A DNA stretch of 64,000 nt from Prorocentrum cordatum (taxonomy: Eukaryota; Sar; Dinophyceae; Prorocentrales; Prorocentraceae), in assembly GCA_963575745.1 (NCBI GenBank), contig CAUYUJ010016693.1, positions 866,925 to 930,924 of the forward strand, written 5' to 3'. Under the pieces are notes generated by a model, which saw nothing but the letters and a program-made list of their open reading frames with translations, was not told where the DNA came from and ran no database searches. Of this stretch, positions 33,645 through 45,276 are shown one piece after another (position 1 is the stretch's first letter; each line of letters starts with the position of its first letter). The position numbers and the translations under genes were made by a program.

Positions 33645-33842
33645 GCTTAGCTGCCCCGATACGCAACACGCAACACGCAGCGCATTGGCACGGAACGCAA
33701 CACGTAGACTGAAAAGGTAGGTCCGACGCGATGCATTCGCCAAAGCGTGGGCCAATACGTGGAGCCGACACGGAACGTACTGACACGGACGTTTTGAGCA
33801 CGGCACGTGTTGCGTCTCAGAACGGGCGTATCGAGGCAGCTG
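33645..33842. mobile_element. MITE-3 copy 1
   Basis: About 200 bp closely similar to 51983-52182 (shared GTCCGACGCGATGCATTCGC-like and CACGGACGTTTTGAGCACGG segments). The ends are inverted relative to each other around ACGCAACACG / CGTGTTGCGT. It lies shortly after a MITE-2, as does the second copy. Confidence 0.7.
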
Positions 33843-33946
33843 AGACAGGGGGATTCGCGAACCAGCTCACGTGCCTGACTTCCCTGGCGCCAGGAGGCGC
33901 CAGTGTATCAAAGGAAGGCGTCCAGCGGCGGAGGCCGAAACCAGCC

Positions 33947-34108
33947 TTGGGTCGGGCATGTCCCTCGACAGGCCGATCTTCGACGAAAAATGCAAGAATA
34001 TTCAGCAGATGTTCAAACAATGAACAGAAGATGCTCAACGAAATCGTCCCCCGACTATTCTTGACTACCTTTGGACATCCCCCCTGCAGAGGGACACGCC
34101 CGACTTGA
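33947..34108. mobile_element. MITE-1 copy f
   Basis: TTGGGTCGGGCATGTCCCTC on the left and AGAGGGACACGCCCGACTTG on the right. The target duplication is degraded. Confidence 0.7.
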
Positions 34109-34189
34109 CCCGAGCACGGACGAGGTAAGAGAGCAGCGAGACGACGGCATCCGCGCAGGAGCACGTGCTCCCCCCAACCCTTCTCCCTC

Positions 34190-34375
34190 GAGGGAAGGGG
34201 GGGGGAGAAGAGGAGGAGAAGGAGGAGGAGGATGAGAAGGACGAGGAGGAGGAGAAGGGGGAGGAGGGGGGAGAGGAGAAAGAGGAGGAGGAGGAGGAGG
34301 AGGAGGAGGGCGGAGGGAGGCCCTCTCCTGCCTTCCGCCCCGCTCCTCCCTCGAGGGGGAGGGGGGAGGAGTGGT
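34190..34375. repeat. (GAG)n purine tract
   Basis: GAG/AGG/GGG triplets flanked by an inverted GAAGGGTT-like G-rich box. Confidence 0.8.
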
Positions 34376-34463
34376 GCGGAGTGGACGCTATCACAAGGTG
34401 ACATCCAATCTACGGCAGGTTCGTGTCGTGCCGACTTCGGCGTTGGTTTCTGACACCGCGGGG

Positions 34464-34483
34464 ATCGTTCAACCTTGAACGAT
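34464..34483. repeat. 20-bp near-perfect palindrome
   Basis: ATCGTTCAA-CC-TTGAACGAT: two 9-bp arms around a 2-bp spacer. Confidence 0.8.
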
Positions 34484-34537
34484 GGGCCGTTTCTGAAACG
34501 TCAAAATCGTTCCACATCGAAAGATTCTGGGTCGCCC

Positions 34538-34561
34538 GCGGCGTTCAACGTTGAACGCCGC
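34538..34561. repeat. 24-bp perfect palindrome
   Basis: GCGGCGTTCAAC followed by its exact reverse complement. It shares the GTTCAA...TTGAAC core with the palindrome 55 bp upstream. Confidence 0.85.
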
Positions 34562-35920
34562 TGGTGGGGTCGCCGCCGGTCGACACAACACAAATCTACC
34601 GTACGCTACAAACCTCCAAGCCCGTGAGCGACTGCTCCTGACCCGAGCAAGGAGGAAAGCTCAAGCTTCAGCCCGCAGATATATCCAAGAGAGCTGGAAA
34701 CGCCTCCGCCGATTCATTTGCGCAACGCGAAGACTCGGTGACTTGCCGAAGCGAAAACGAAAGACCCGGCCGCGACAAGCAAAGTGGCACTGCCGAGCCG
34801 TGGCTTTCGCCGAAAGACGGAGCATTGGCTTGACGCAGAAACGCAAGTAGGGCCTAAGGCTTCGATCGACAGAATCCTGGCAGGTATGAAAACACACCCA
34901 GCCTGGGATCCAGCGCACAACCGCTGCCGCGTGTCACATGGGAGGCAGCACGAATTGCCATGGACCGAGAGCGACGTACAAAAGGACAAACAAGGGCAAC
35001 CGCTACTCAAATGACACGGCATATATTGACAAAGACTGAACGGGAAGCGAGAAAGAGGCACTTACAACACTTGAACCGCCCAGTCCTACAGTCAAGTTGG
35101 GGCACGAACGGAACACCTCGAGCTAGCAGGACCTGCGGCTACAAAAAGACCACACCTGATCAAGCTGCGGCTAACCTGCCCTGCCGAGGCAGGGTAGCGG
35201 GTCCTCTGGCACGACAGGGTCGTCGGATCCCAGTCAAGGGGGCGACCTGGAATGGGGACGGCGCATTTAAGAATCTCTGCCCTGTCTCGATCGACCCGTG
35301 GCCGATCTCCCAAAACGGAGGTGGACCAGACTCATCAAGGTGCTGCGTGATGATCTTGTTGCAGCAAGAGGTGCCCTGGTCGTATTCCTCCGATGAGGCG
35401 CAATGAGCATCCTACCCAGGCTCTCCTCATGGGAGCTGACAAGGGTGCCCTACCAGAAACCATGGTAAGAGCCACAAGATCAAGATGCTGCGTAATGATC
35501 TTGCTAAATCCGTAGATGCCCGTAAGGATGGACGCTGACGCGGACGACGGTACACGCCATGGCTGCACAATGCCTTGCGCTACTTGAGCGTATTAATATG
35601 ACGTCACCGCCAATACTAGAATTCACAGAAACCACGATTATACTCATGTGAAGGACAGCGAGCACGGAATCGACTTACCCCCGGGCTGCCCCATTATGCG
35701 CACATGTGGGTCGACCGCCATAGCCATGAGATGCTCATTCGCTCCCTTTGCCAACCTGAACCCATAGCCCCCCAACCCGCAGCCTGCGAAGGCTGTCGGG
35801 AATGGCTAGAGACCTGCAGCTTGCGAAGCTCTAAGGAGGATATCGTGGAACAGGGGTCACTTAAGCACCGCGTGGAGGTGAGGCGATTCCCCCCGAAAAG
35901 CAAAAGCGCTCGAGAGGAAA
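34562..35920. other. unique-looking sequence without an identifiable gene
   Basis: More balanced composition. The plus frames 34551-34850 and 34960-35406 contain basic, Arg/Lys-rich segments (ARERLLLTRARRKAQASARR) that could be decayed coding DNA. No domain is recognisable. If the patatin-like gene is one locus, this is intronic. Confidence 0.35.
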
Positions 35921-35924
35921 CAGC

Positions 35925-36120
35925 TTGAGGGGGAGGGAGGAGGATGAGGATGAGGATGAGGATGCTGATGATGATGATGATGATGAGGAGGAGGAGGAGG
36001 AGGAGGAGGTGGAGAAGAAGGTGGAGGTGGCGGAAACGAGGAGGTGGAGAAGGAGGTGGAGGTGGAGGAGGAGAAGGAGAACGGGGAGGGGGAGGGGGAG
36101 GAGGAGGTGGTGGAGACGAC
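35925..36120. repeat. GAT/GAG purine microsatellite
   Basis: GATGATGAT followed by GGAGGAGG and GGTGGAG units. Confidence 0.8.
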
Positions 36121-36854
36121 ATATCTGGAGCACGCGGAGGAAGAGGAAAACTTGGCGCAGAGTCAAAAAAGCCACGACGTCAGAGGTCTGGGCCGGTCGG
36201 GCGGTCTGAGCAAGGGTCTCCCGCGCCTGTGTGGTACGGGGTGACCGTCAGGTGGTTGATCGGATGGCCGGGGTGGGCGACAAAAGGGGGGATAGAGAAG
36301 GGGCGAATCCGCTGCACGCAACTGCTTCCGGGCGCCTCCCAGCGCTGGAGGCCTCCGTTCGTCCAGGAAAGTGCCCAGAGGTGCAGCAGAAGCCAGCTGC
36401 GTGCAGCAGCCTTCGCACTCCCCTTTCCCAACCGTTCCCCTTCGTCCGCCCCAGGATGGGCGCTCCCAGGGTATATCCGCCACCGCGCCTTGCGTTGGTG
36501 TGTCAGGCACGTGTCGTTTGTCGTTCGTCCCGTCGTGGTTCGTTCAATGCCGTGGTGCTTCCTCCATGCCGGTCCCTATAGGCCCGATTTTTTCTGGTTG
36601 GCCACCAAAACAGGATCCGGGACGAAACCGCCATCACTCAGAAGGGGTGGAGAGCTCCAGGGACCATGCAGCGAAAAGAATGACGGCATCGGAGGCTTCG
36701 TTTCTGGCGAAGCACCAACGGCGCATCGAGCCCAGCAAGGGGCAAAGTTTGCCCCTTCTTTGCCTCGCAACGCGCAGTGCGCGCGCGTGCACGTGCAGCG
36801 GGATGCAACGCTGGGCAAGCTAGTGTACTGCTTGCATGGGCGACTGGGTGCAGG
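36121..36854. other. no recognisable gene
   Basis: Mixed sequence between a microsatellite and the inverted cassette E. Frames on both strands are without motifs. Confidence 0.35.
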
Positions 36855-36915
36855 AACGGCTTTTCCCAACCCTCCCTTGGACTGGTCATCGTTTCGAAGA
36901 GAGCAGTGGGGTCGC
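36855..36915 (-). repeat. boundary module, inverted (cassette E)
   Basis: CTTTTCCCAACCCTCCCTTG and CATCGTTTCGAAGAGAGCAG correspond to the reverse complement of TTCAAAACGAGG...GGTTGGGAAAA, with moderate divergence. Confidence 0.6.
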
Positions 36916-37019
36916 GAACTCCCTCCTCCCCCCCCCTCGCTATCCTCTCGGATCCTCCTGTCCCCATCTCGCCTGCCTGCGCCTTTCTGCACCTGCGCTG
37001 GGAGAGCCAGCTCTGTCCC

Positions 37020-38345
37020 CGTTTCGCATGCCTGCTGGGGGAGGCCAGCACAGTGGGGTCCCACGCAAACCAAAACGGGAACTCGCCATCCCTGGGGGTT
37101 GCGAAGAGTGAAACTGTCGCAATTTTCGAAGGCTGCTGGGGGGGTTCAGAGCAGCGGGGTCCCACGCAAACCCAAACGGGACCTCGCCATCCCTGGGAGG
37201 TTGCGAAGTGTAAAACTGCCGCCACTTTCGAAGGCTGCTTGTGGAGCCAGCACGCTGGGGCCACACGGAGACCCAAACGGGACCTCGCCATCCCTGTGTG
37301 GTTCCGAAGTGTGAAACTGCCGACATTTTCGAGGGCTGCTGGGGGGGCCAGTACAGGGGGGCCACACGCAGACCTAAACGGGACCTCGCCATCCCTGGGT
37401 GACTGCGAGGTGTGGAACCGCCGCCACTGTCAGAGCTTCCTGGGGGAACCAACAGTGGGGCCTCGCGCAACCTCAAACGGGACCTCGCCATCCCTGGGGG
37501 GCCACGAAGTGTAGAACTGCCGCCACTTTCAAAAGCTCCTGGGAGAGCCAGCACAGTGGCGACCCACGCAGACCCGAACGGGACCTCGCCATCCCTGGGA
37601 GGCTGCGAAGTGTGAAACTGTCGCCACTTTCGCGGGCTGCTGGGGGGGGGGGAGCACACTGGGGTCCCACGCAAACCCAAACGGGACATGTCCATCCTTT
37701 GAAGGCTGCGAAATATAAGCTTGCCACTTTCGAAGGCTGCTGGGGGAACCAACACGGTGGGGCCCCACGCAGACCCAAACGGAACCTCGCCATCTCTCGG
37801 GGGCTGCGAAGTGTGAAACTGTCGCCACTTGAGTGGGGCCCCACGCTGTCCCAACAGAGCCTCGCCATCCCTGGGGGGCTGCGAAATGTGAAACTGTCGC
37901 CACTTTCGAAGGCTGATGGTTGGGGGCCAACACGGTGGCGACCCACGCAGACCCACACGGGACCTCGCCATCACTGGGGGGTTGCGAAGTGTGAAACTGT
38001 CGCCACTTTCGAGGGCTCCTGGGGGGTGCCAGCACAAGAGGGGCCACACGCAGACCCAAACGGGACCTCGCCATCCCTATGGGGCCACGAAGTGTGAAAC
38101 TGTCGCCACTTTCGAAAGCTGCTGGGGGAGCCCGCACAGTGGGGCCACACGCAGACCCAACTGGGACCTCGCCATATCTGGGGAGCTGCGAAGTGTGAAG
38201 CTGCCGCCAATTTCGGGGGTTGCTTGGGGAGCCCGCGCAATTGGGTCCCACGCAGACCCGAGTGGGACCTCGCTATCCACGTTCGGGGGCCGCCGGGGGG
38301 GCAGCACAGTGGGGCCCCACGCAGATCCCAAAAAGACCTCGCTAT
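37020..38345 (-). repeat. 102-bp tandem array E, inverted relative to the 16-kb array
   Basis: About 13 divergent copies with GACCTCGCCATCCCTGGGGG, CTGCGAAGTGTGAAACTGTC, GCCACTTTCGAAGGCTGCTG and GGGGAGCCAGCACAGTGGGG. This is the reverse complement of the unit at 16261-18770, differing in AAGTGTG for ATCTGTG and in the spacer ACACGCAGACCCAAACGG. Confidence 0.9.
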
Positions 38346-38349
38346 GATT

Positions 38350-38630
38350 TCGCTGCTTCTGCCGAAGCGATTGTTCTTCCACCCCGATGTCTTCAGGTCC
38401 TTGTGCTTCTCCTTTCCACTACAATGTCTCCTTACCTTTTGTACCTCTGTTCTACGAATCGGCCACGCAACCTTCGCACGACATAAGTATCCGTCGTGAG
38501 CCGTCTCTTGCATTGTTGCTGTCCCATTATTGTCGGCACACGTCATATCACCCCTTGGTGCCGATGGGTCGGGTGCGTCGCAAGGTATTTTCCCAACTCC
38601 CCCTTGGCTGGGTTCTTGTTTTGCCCCACA
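38350..38630 (-). repeat. conserved cassette flank plus second inverted boundary module
   Basis: TTTCGCTGCTTCTGCC, CCACCCCGATGTCTTC, TTGTACCTCTGTTCTACGA and TTGGTGCCGATGGGTCGGGT match 41465-41700 in order. At about 38587-38628 ATTTTCCCAACT...TTCTTGTTTTG resembles the inverted boundary module. Confidence 0.7.
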
Positions 38631-38689
38631 TCCTAGATGGGGTTCTTGATGTCTGGACACCCCGCGCAACCCTCCTCCTCCTCCTCCTG

Positions 38690-38800
38690 ACCCCATCTCC
38701 TCTTCACACACTCACAACCCATCACCATCGTCATCACCATCGTCGTCATTATCGTCATCATCATCACTACCACCATCATGTGCCAGCCCACTACATCTTC
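38690..38800. repeat. CAT/CAC/CGT triplet low-complexity tract
   Basis: Degenerate CATCAC and CGTCAT triplets; the sequence stays His-coding on the plus strand and Asp/Met-coding on the minus. Confidence 0.7.
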
Positions 38801-38974
38801 ACTCATCAACATCCGCTCATTCGCATTCTCCCATTCATTCACGTACTCCCATCCCTCAGCCACCATCATGTCATGATCCCATCGTGATCGTCGGGGATCA
38901 ACGTCATCGTCGCCACCATCACCCGCGCACACCACAATCGTCATCACAATCACCATCCCATCATGACCATCGAC

Positions 38975-39770
38975 CAAGAGAAGCCTCGTCGGTGAGTGAA
39001 TGGCGAAGGAGTCTCAAGCGGGAGCCCCCTCCCTGTGGGGCCCGCGACTCATGTTGGCAATCCGAACGGGTCATCGGATCCTTGTAAGTGTCGTCTGACT
39101 TGAGCATTTCTGGCATGGGTATGGAGGAAGTCTCGAGCGGCAATTTCGTCCGTGAGTGAATTGTGAAGCAGCCTAAGGCGGGAGCCCTCTCCCTATGGAG
39201 TCCGCACTTCACGTTGGCAGTCCGAGCGGGTCATCGGAATCCTGTTACGGTCGTCACTGTTTCGGCTCCTTTTCTACTGAATGGAGGAAGTCTCAGGCGG
39301 GAGTTTCGTGTGTGACTGGATCGCGGGGACGTCTCAAGCGGGAGCCCCCTCCCCATGAGGCCCGCATTTACCGTTGGTAATATGAGCGGGCCATCGGGAC
39401 CCTTTAACGGTCGTCACCTTTTGCGCTTTTCTTGTGTGCCTATCGAGGAAGTCTACAACGGAGCTTCGTTTGTGAATGAATTGTGAAGAAGTCTCAGGCG
39501 GGAGCCCCCTCCCTATGGGGTCCACAGCTCATGTTGGTAATCCGAGCAGGTCGTCGGAACCCTGTAACTGTCGTCACTTGTTCGGTTCCTCTCGACTGAA
39601 TACCGAGGAGTCTTAGGCGGGAGTTTCGTCTGTGAGTGAATTGTGAGGAAGTCTTCGGCGGGAGCCCCCCCCCCCCCCCTATGGGGTCCACACTTCATGT
39701 TGGTAATCCGAGCGGGCCATCGGAACCTTGTAACTGTCGTCACTGTCTCGGCTCCTCGGGAATGACTATG
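38975..39770. repeat. 160-bp tandem array (5 copies)
   Basis: GGCGGGAGCCCCCTCCCTAT marks copies at about 39017, 39177, 39337, 39497 and 39657, a spacing of 160 bp. Each is followed by CATGTTGGTAATCCGAGCGG, a GTAACTGTCGTCAC segment and GAGTTTCGTCTGTGAGTGAA. Confidence 0.9.
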
Positions 39771-40044
39771 GAATCCAGGGCTGAGGTGCAGCAGCTCGCG
39801 GTAGAGCCGAACTTCGTGTTGCCTCCTTCTTGAGCGCGAGCGCGACTAACTCAATGCCTGCGGGATTATCCCAACAACTTACTCTCGCTCCCCAGCAATT
39901 CGCGGGGTTATCCCAACGGCCGTTACCCCGACGGCGTCGCGATTTACCAATCGGAGAACCCTCCCCTACTGGGCGCGGCTGCGAGGGCCCCGAGGAAGAT
40001 CGGCATGCGCCCCCCTGCTAGGAAAAAGGAAAGGTAGTTGGGAT

Positions 40045-40200
40045 GGAGATGAGGGGGGGGAGAAGGAGGAGGTGGAGGAGGAAGAGGAAGAGGAGGATGA
40101 GGAAAATAACAAAAATGAAGAGGATAAATTGAACAAGGAGGGCGAGCAGGAGGAGGAGGAGACGGAGGATGAGGAGGAGGCGCAACAGAGGGCGAGGCGG
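40045..40200. repeat. GAG/GAA purine tract
   Basis: Degenerate GAG, GGA and GAAGAG units precede the next cassette. Confidence 0.75.
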
Positions 40201-40374
40201 AGGGTTCGGCCAAGGCGAAAAGGAAAGAACGAAGGGCAATCTAAATAGATTATCGTGCGGGGTCCTACCGTCGGAATAATGAATAGAGCAGAGGGGTGCC
40301 AACTCCCGTCTCCTTCTCCTCGCCCCCCCCCCCACCCTCATCTTGGCTCTCTCCTCTTGCATACCTCTTGTGGG

Positions 40375-41225
40375 CCGCGAAACGTGAAACTGTCGCCGAT
40401 TTCAAAGGTTGCTGGGGGAGCCCACACAGTGGGGCCACACGCAAGCCCAACGGGGACCTCGCCATCACTGGGGGGCCGCGAAGTGCGAAACTGTCGCTAC
40501 TTTCGAAAGCTCCGGGAGGGGCCAGCACAGTGGGGCCACACGCAAACCAAAGCGGACCTCGCCATCCCTGGGGGGCTGCGAAGTGCGAAACTGTCGCCAA
40601 TTTTAAAGGTTGCTCGGGGAGCCCGCACAGTGGGGCCACAAGCAGACCCAACCGGGACCTCGCCATCCCTGGGGGTCTGCGAAGTGTGAAACTGCCGCCA
40701 CTTTCGAGGGCTCCTGGGGGAGCCAGCACACAGGGGCCACACGCAGACCCAACCGGGACCTCGCCATCCCTGGGGGGCCGCGAAGTGTGAAACTGCCGCC
40801 ACTTTCGACGGCTGCTGGGGGAGCCCGTGCAGTGGGGCCCCACGCAGGACCAACCGGGACCTCGCCATCCCCTGGGGTCTGCGAAATGCGAAACTGTTGC
40901 CACTTTTGAGGGCTGCTGGGGGAGCTTGTACAATGGGGCCACACTCAAATCGAAACGGGACCTCGCCATCCATGGCGGGCCGCGAAGTGTGAAACTGTCA
41001 CCATTTTCGAAGGCTGGCGGGGGGACCAGGCGACCTCGCCACCCCTGGGTGGGGGCTGCGAAGTGTGAAACTGTAGCTGCTTTTGAAGGATGCTGGGGGG
41101 GAGCAACACGGTGGGGTTTCACGCAGACCTTGGGGGCCTCGCCAACCCGGGGGGGCCGCGAAGTGTGAAACTGTCGCAGATTTGAAGGCTGCTGGGGTGC
41201 GCAACACTGTGGGGTCCCACGCAGA
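40375..41225 (-). repeat. 102-bp tandem array F, inverted
   Basis: About 8 copies of the same family as array E (GTGGGGCCACACGCAGACCC, GACCTCGCCATCCCTGGGGG, GAAGTGTGAAACTG(C/T)CGCC). It is followed by (GAG)n at 41245-41380. Confidence 0.9.
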
Positions 41226-41244
41226 TCGGGCGCAGGAGGGGTGG

Positions 41245-41380
41245 GGGAGGAGGAGAGGGGGGAGGATGAGAAGGAGGCGGCGGACAAGGTGAAGGAGGAC
41301 GACGACGAGGAGAGGGAGGAGGAGGAGGAGGAGGAGGAGGAGGAGGAGGAGGAGGAGGAGGAGGAGGAGGACGACGAGCA
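41245..41380. repeat. (GAG)n microsatellite
   Basis: Near-perfect GAG triplets at 41312-41372, ending the array F cassette. Confidence 0.9.
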
Positions 41381-41464
41381 GGTGTTGACTATTCCAGCAT
41401 GGAAAAACGCGACACTTCATTGTCTGGTTGCGTTTCCGCCTGTGTAACCAAATCTTGCCCATGC

Positions 41465-41715
41465 TTCATCATCTCGCTGCTTCTGCCAAAGTGACAGTGC
41501 TTCCACCCCGATGTCTTCCTTTTACTTCTCCTTCCCAACATAATGCCTCCTAGCCTTGTGTACCTCTGTTCTGCGAGTCGGCTACGCACACTTCCCACAA
41601 TATAGATATCCGCCGTGCACCGTATCTTGCAGTGTTGCCGTCACAGCATTGTTGGCAGACCTTATACCGTCCCTTGGTGCCGACGGGTTGGGTACGTCAC
41701 AGGGTAATTCCCATG
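41465..41715 (-). repeat. conserved cassette flank (cassette F)
   Basis: Matches 38350-38590 in order and orientation. Its distal end GGGTTGGGTACGTCACAGGG is the reverse complement of 16033-16052, which flanks the oppositely oriented array. Confidence 0.75.
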
Positions 41716-41991
41716 GCCTTCCTCGTCTCACAGTGCCGCTGACAACTAGCAACGCTGGGACAGTGTCAAAGGGTTGCGGACAATTGCGGGCTCCCCCACA
41801 CACAGCCAAGAGACCAACCGCAGACACAGCCAGTACCCAACGCTTCGGCTGGGAACCACACGCACAATCTCTGGCAAATGTGGGTACTGACAGCGTTGCA
41901 TACTACGATTCGTGGCCCATCGGGCCCGCGCTGAGATACATAGCATTTGGTGATCATACGTTTCAGTGCTCGCTCGTGCACCTGCTCATAC

Positions 41992-42058
41992 CAGACCGAA
42001 CAAGCATGTGTTCGCCTAAGCTCGAGAGAACTATGGCAGATTTTTGCAAGCGGAACGA
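41992..42058 (-). CDS. probable small internal exon of the patatin-like gene
   Basis: The minus frame reads SFRLQKSAIVLSSLGEHMLV before RSG and a GTATGAG donor-like sequence. Upstream is ...CACCAG, so joining to the end of exon 44537 (...GACTACATCCAG) keeps frame and gives VIDYIQ|SFRLQ. In patatin-related membrane proteins a conserved N-A-x-x-(N/I) strand is followed by a phenylalanine-led 'F-x-L/M-S' segment, which fits. The inferred intron is 2478 nt (44536-42059). The exon is short, so the call depends on the frame-preserving junction and on order between the flanking exons. Further exons between 41.9 and 32.1 kb must exist if the gene is whole. Confidence 0.4.
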
Positions 42059-42589
42059 CTGGTGTTGCGAGGCGCAGGCAGGAACCAGCGTAAATTCTGG
42101 GAAAACCGCAGAGCACGCCGACTGATCAACTCCGGGGATGATGGCCTTCGACAGGTGGAAACTAGTGCACACAACCCACGAGCACAATGAGCAACACTAC
42201 GATACATCTAAATATATTAGAACTATCGCGCTCGCTTCGTGCGCGCTCAAGTTCTAGCTAGGCTTGATCAACTAACTCATGTAATATCATGTTGGTCGCT
42301 TCTTGCGTCCAGGGACTGTCTTGGAGGCCCTGCGCAAGCCTCGGACTCGAATAGAAGGGGAAGTGCGGAAACGCAGAAATCCTTAATTTCCTTCAGGTAC
42401 TCACCGATTTGGGGCCCTCAAAGGCTTCCTGGGTTCTTTTTGGAAGGTGAGGGGGGTCTGAATTGTGGTCTGTTGTGCAAGAGTAGACCAGGGGCCAAAT
42501 TTTTAAAAAGGAATTGTGGGATTTCCAATGTTTCCAATTCCTCGGCGCTGTTCGGCGCTGTTTTTTGTTTGTGCCTCGCGGGTTTTGTC

Positions 42590-43560
42590 AGCCGGGCCCC
42601 TCAAGGATGTGGGATCTTCCGGAACCCCCTGGGGGTTCTGGAGGCCTCCTGGAGGCCTGGAGAGCCGTCGGAAGGGTGTCTCGGGCTGCGCGGGAGCGTA
42701 ATGGGCCGTTCTTTACGTTCTGGGGGCTCCTTGGGGTCGTCTTGGGCTGTCCTTGGGCGTCTTGAGGGCCCCCCGGGAAATCGGGAGGCGCGGTACCGGC
42801 CAGATGCCAGGGGATGTGTGGGATCTCCGAGTGGGAGTCCACTTTGAAAAATGAGATACAAGATCTGGGAATTCGCTTTCTTTTCAAAATCCTCGATCCT
42901 CGAGGGTTGGAAACGGGAAAACGTGAGGAGGCGAAAAACATTAGAGAAACCATTGGAAATCAACGATGTATTGCTCTTTTGGCTCTCTCGGGACGGCTCT
43001 CGCAGCTCTCTTGGGCTGCTCTTGGAGCCTCGTCGGGGTCTTTTTGGGGCTCTCAGCGATCGGGGGTGTGTTGGGGGCCTCTGGGGGGTCCCGGCGGCCT
43101 CTCGGACGTCTCTGGAAGCCTCCTGCTCCCGCTCTTGGGCCCATCTTGGGCTTGTTCTGGAGTGGTCTGGGGCTGTCCTGGGCGCCTCTTCGGCAGTCTT
43201 GGAGCCTTCTTGGCCCGTCTTGGGGCCGTCCTGAGGGTCTGTCTTGGGCGGCTCTTCGGCGTGCTTCGAGCGTTGGAAGCTCGAAAACGTGAGAAGGCCA
43301 AAAATATAGAAAAAACAAATCAAAATCAACGATGTCGGCCTCTTCGGGCCGTCCCGGGACGCCTCTCGGACCTCTCTTGGGGTCTCTTGGAGGCCACCTG
43401 GGAGCCTCGAGAGCCGTCGGACGGCTGACTTGGGCTGCTTGGGAGCGTCTTGGGCCATCCTTTCGCATTCTGGGGGCTCCTGGAAGGCGTCTTGGGCCCT
43501 CCTGGAGCACTGTGGAGGCTCCCCGGAAAGGCCGGGGGAGCGGCACCGGGAGCGTCCCCG
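42590..43560 (+). repeat. G-rich minisatellite in three blocks with conserved AT linkers
   Basis: CTTGGGGTCGTCTTGG-type words fill three blocks, separated by linkers that resemble each other: GAAAACGTGAGGAGGCGAAA near 42917 and GAAAACGTGAGAAGGCCAAA near 43283. Each linker continues to (A)ATCAACGATGT. The higher-order repeat is about 365 bp. Confidence 0.8.
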
Positions 43561-43625
43561 AGATGTCACGGGGAGGTGTGGGACCTGGGGCCAGGGTGGG
43601 GCGGTATGTATTCATATGTTGTATA

Positions 43626-43747
43626 TACACATACATACATACATACATACGTACGTACGTACGTACGTACTTACGTACGTACGTACGTACATACATACAT
43701 ACATACATACAGACAGACAGACAGACAGACAGGTTGTATTTTACGTG

Positions 43748-43775
<28 letters not shown>
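43626..43775. repeat. compound tetranucleotide / AT microsatellite
   Basis: (CATA)n, (CGTA)n, (CATA)n, (CAGA)n and then (AT)n follow one another. The CGTA block is symmetrical between CATA blocks. Confidence 0.95.
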
Positions 43776-43781
<6 letters not shown>

Positions 43782-44536
43782 TACCTTTTGCGCATATGCG
43801 TTCAACCGTATACATATTCATATCCGACCAATTAGTCCCAACATTACGGGTCGTAGATGGAAAGAAGCTCAACACCCTAGGGTCCTAAGCGTGGGGATTG
43901 ATGGAAAAGTATGTTTGGTAATACGGTCTTGCCTTGGCCAGTCCGGACCGTTACCCTTGACGTTCTACCGTCTTTGCCGGAGCCATCGCCCGCCCGCCCC
44001 ACTGTCCGCACACTGTGGCCCAGCCCCCACGGTCCACCTGGTGCTGCGACAGAATGGATCAGCGGCCATTCCACGCCAAAAGTACCCGGGCAAAGTACCC
44101 TAATGGCAGCAAGGGTGAAGAAGCGGGTCGAGGAGCAGGAGGTTGGCTAGAGGGGATAGGGGTGAGAACACGGCCATATGTACCTTCGCGTATGTCTTGT
44201 ACGAGAGAACGTGGCCGTCTGGACCAGACATGTAGCCTGCATGGCGGCGAGAACACGATTGCTGAAACAATGTGAAGAAACCGTGGGCGAAACGGCTGTC
44301 GGACTGGGAGGTCTAGGGCTCCACGTCCCCCCTGTGGGGCTCTTCTGTGGTCGTCTTTTAAAACTATTACAACCCTCGAGCGAAACGCTATTAGGAAACA
44401 ATGCGCCAACAGCGGGGAAAAAGCGGCTGGGAACCTCCGTGGCGCACATGCGGATTCAAGAACCTGCCCCCCACACCTCAGGCCTGCAGGCCCTCCCCTT
44501 CCCCAAGCGCAGTGTCGGATTCGCGTGACAGCGCAA

Positions 44537-45276
44537 CTGGATGTAGTCTATGACCGCGGCATTCAGGATGAGCATCGGGCAAAACGGATTGTCTGCGATC
44601 CTGCCCCAAGGCACCTCTTTGCCACCCGCGAAGAAGGCACGTCGCAGGCTACGTCGGTAGAACTTGTGGCTGTTGCCTCGAAGAAATAAATAGAACGGCA
44701 GAATAATCATGGAAGCGATCAGGGAGCCTTGATACATCATGGCCCACGTGTCACTTCTGTAATAAGCATGGTTCCAGGCAAGAAGCTGTATCCTCCGTAG
44801 GGTACCGAAGACCCTCCACTGAACGATGCTTCCAAACAGAGCCGAAACCATGATGGGCAACACCAACATCACGATCGTTGCTATCGTGCTCGGGAAGAAA
44901 GGTACGAACATCAACGTACCCAGAATCGCAACCATCAAGAGCGTCCAGGTTGCAGGAATGAGCGAATCGCTTAGTGTACGCGCTAAGTCCTCTGCCCCAC
45001 GGGTAACCCCCTCTGCAATGGTGCTGTTCATGCGCTTCAAATTGTGAACGATACTTGGAAAGATAACAGAACCGTTCCGTTGATGCGAACCGTGCCCCCT
45101 CGCAACTTCATAGAATTCAACCTCGTGGTACCGCGACGCCCACGACAGCCATCGCCCGTTCAGGCTGCTGCAATTCTGGCGCACCTTCTCCACGTGCGCG
45201 GTGTATGCTGCACAAGCCCCCCTCCCCTTGTGAACATGCATTTCGGTGGCCCACTTCTCAAAGAAGGTCGTAGTGC
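44537..45276 (-). CDS. patatin-like membrane protein, N-terminal region exon 2
   Basis: After the inferred 219-nt intron the frame continues with a Trp/His-rich soluble segment (FFEKWATEMHVHKGRG...), then strongly hydrophobic stretches of about 20 residues: IPATWTLLMVAILGTLMFV, TIVMLVLPIMVSALFGSIV and SLIASMIILPFYLFL. Next come a basic patch (RRSLRRAFF) and NPFCPMLILNAAVIDYIQ. Patatin-related membrane proteins place an 'NP(Y/F)xPxLILNA' strand at this position. The exon likely ends at CATCCAG (44537), where a CAG|T junction joins in frame to 42058. The membrane topology suggests an integral membrane enzyme or receptor-like protein. The gene identity is an inference from two motif regions far apart, and two tandem relatives cannot be excluded. 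Confidence 0.55.

Noticed and set aside
35944-37314. 456-codon plus frame
   Set aside because: It crosses a GAG/GAT microsatellite, a boundary module and the start of array E; composition follows these repeats.
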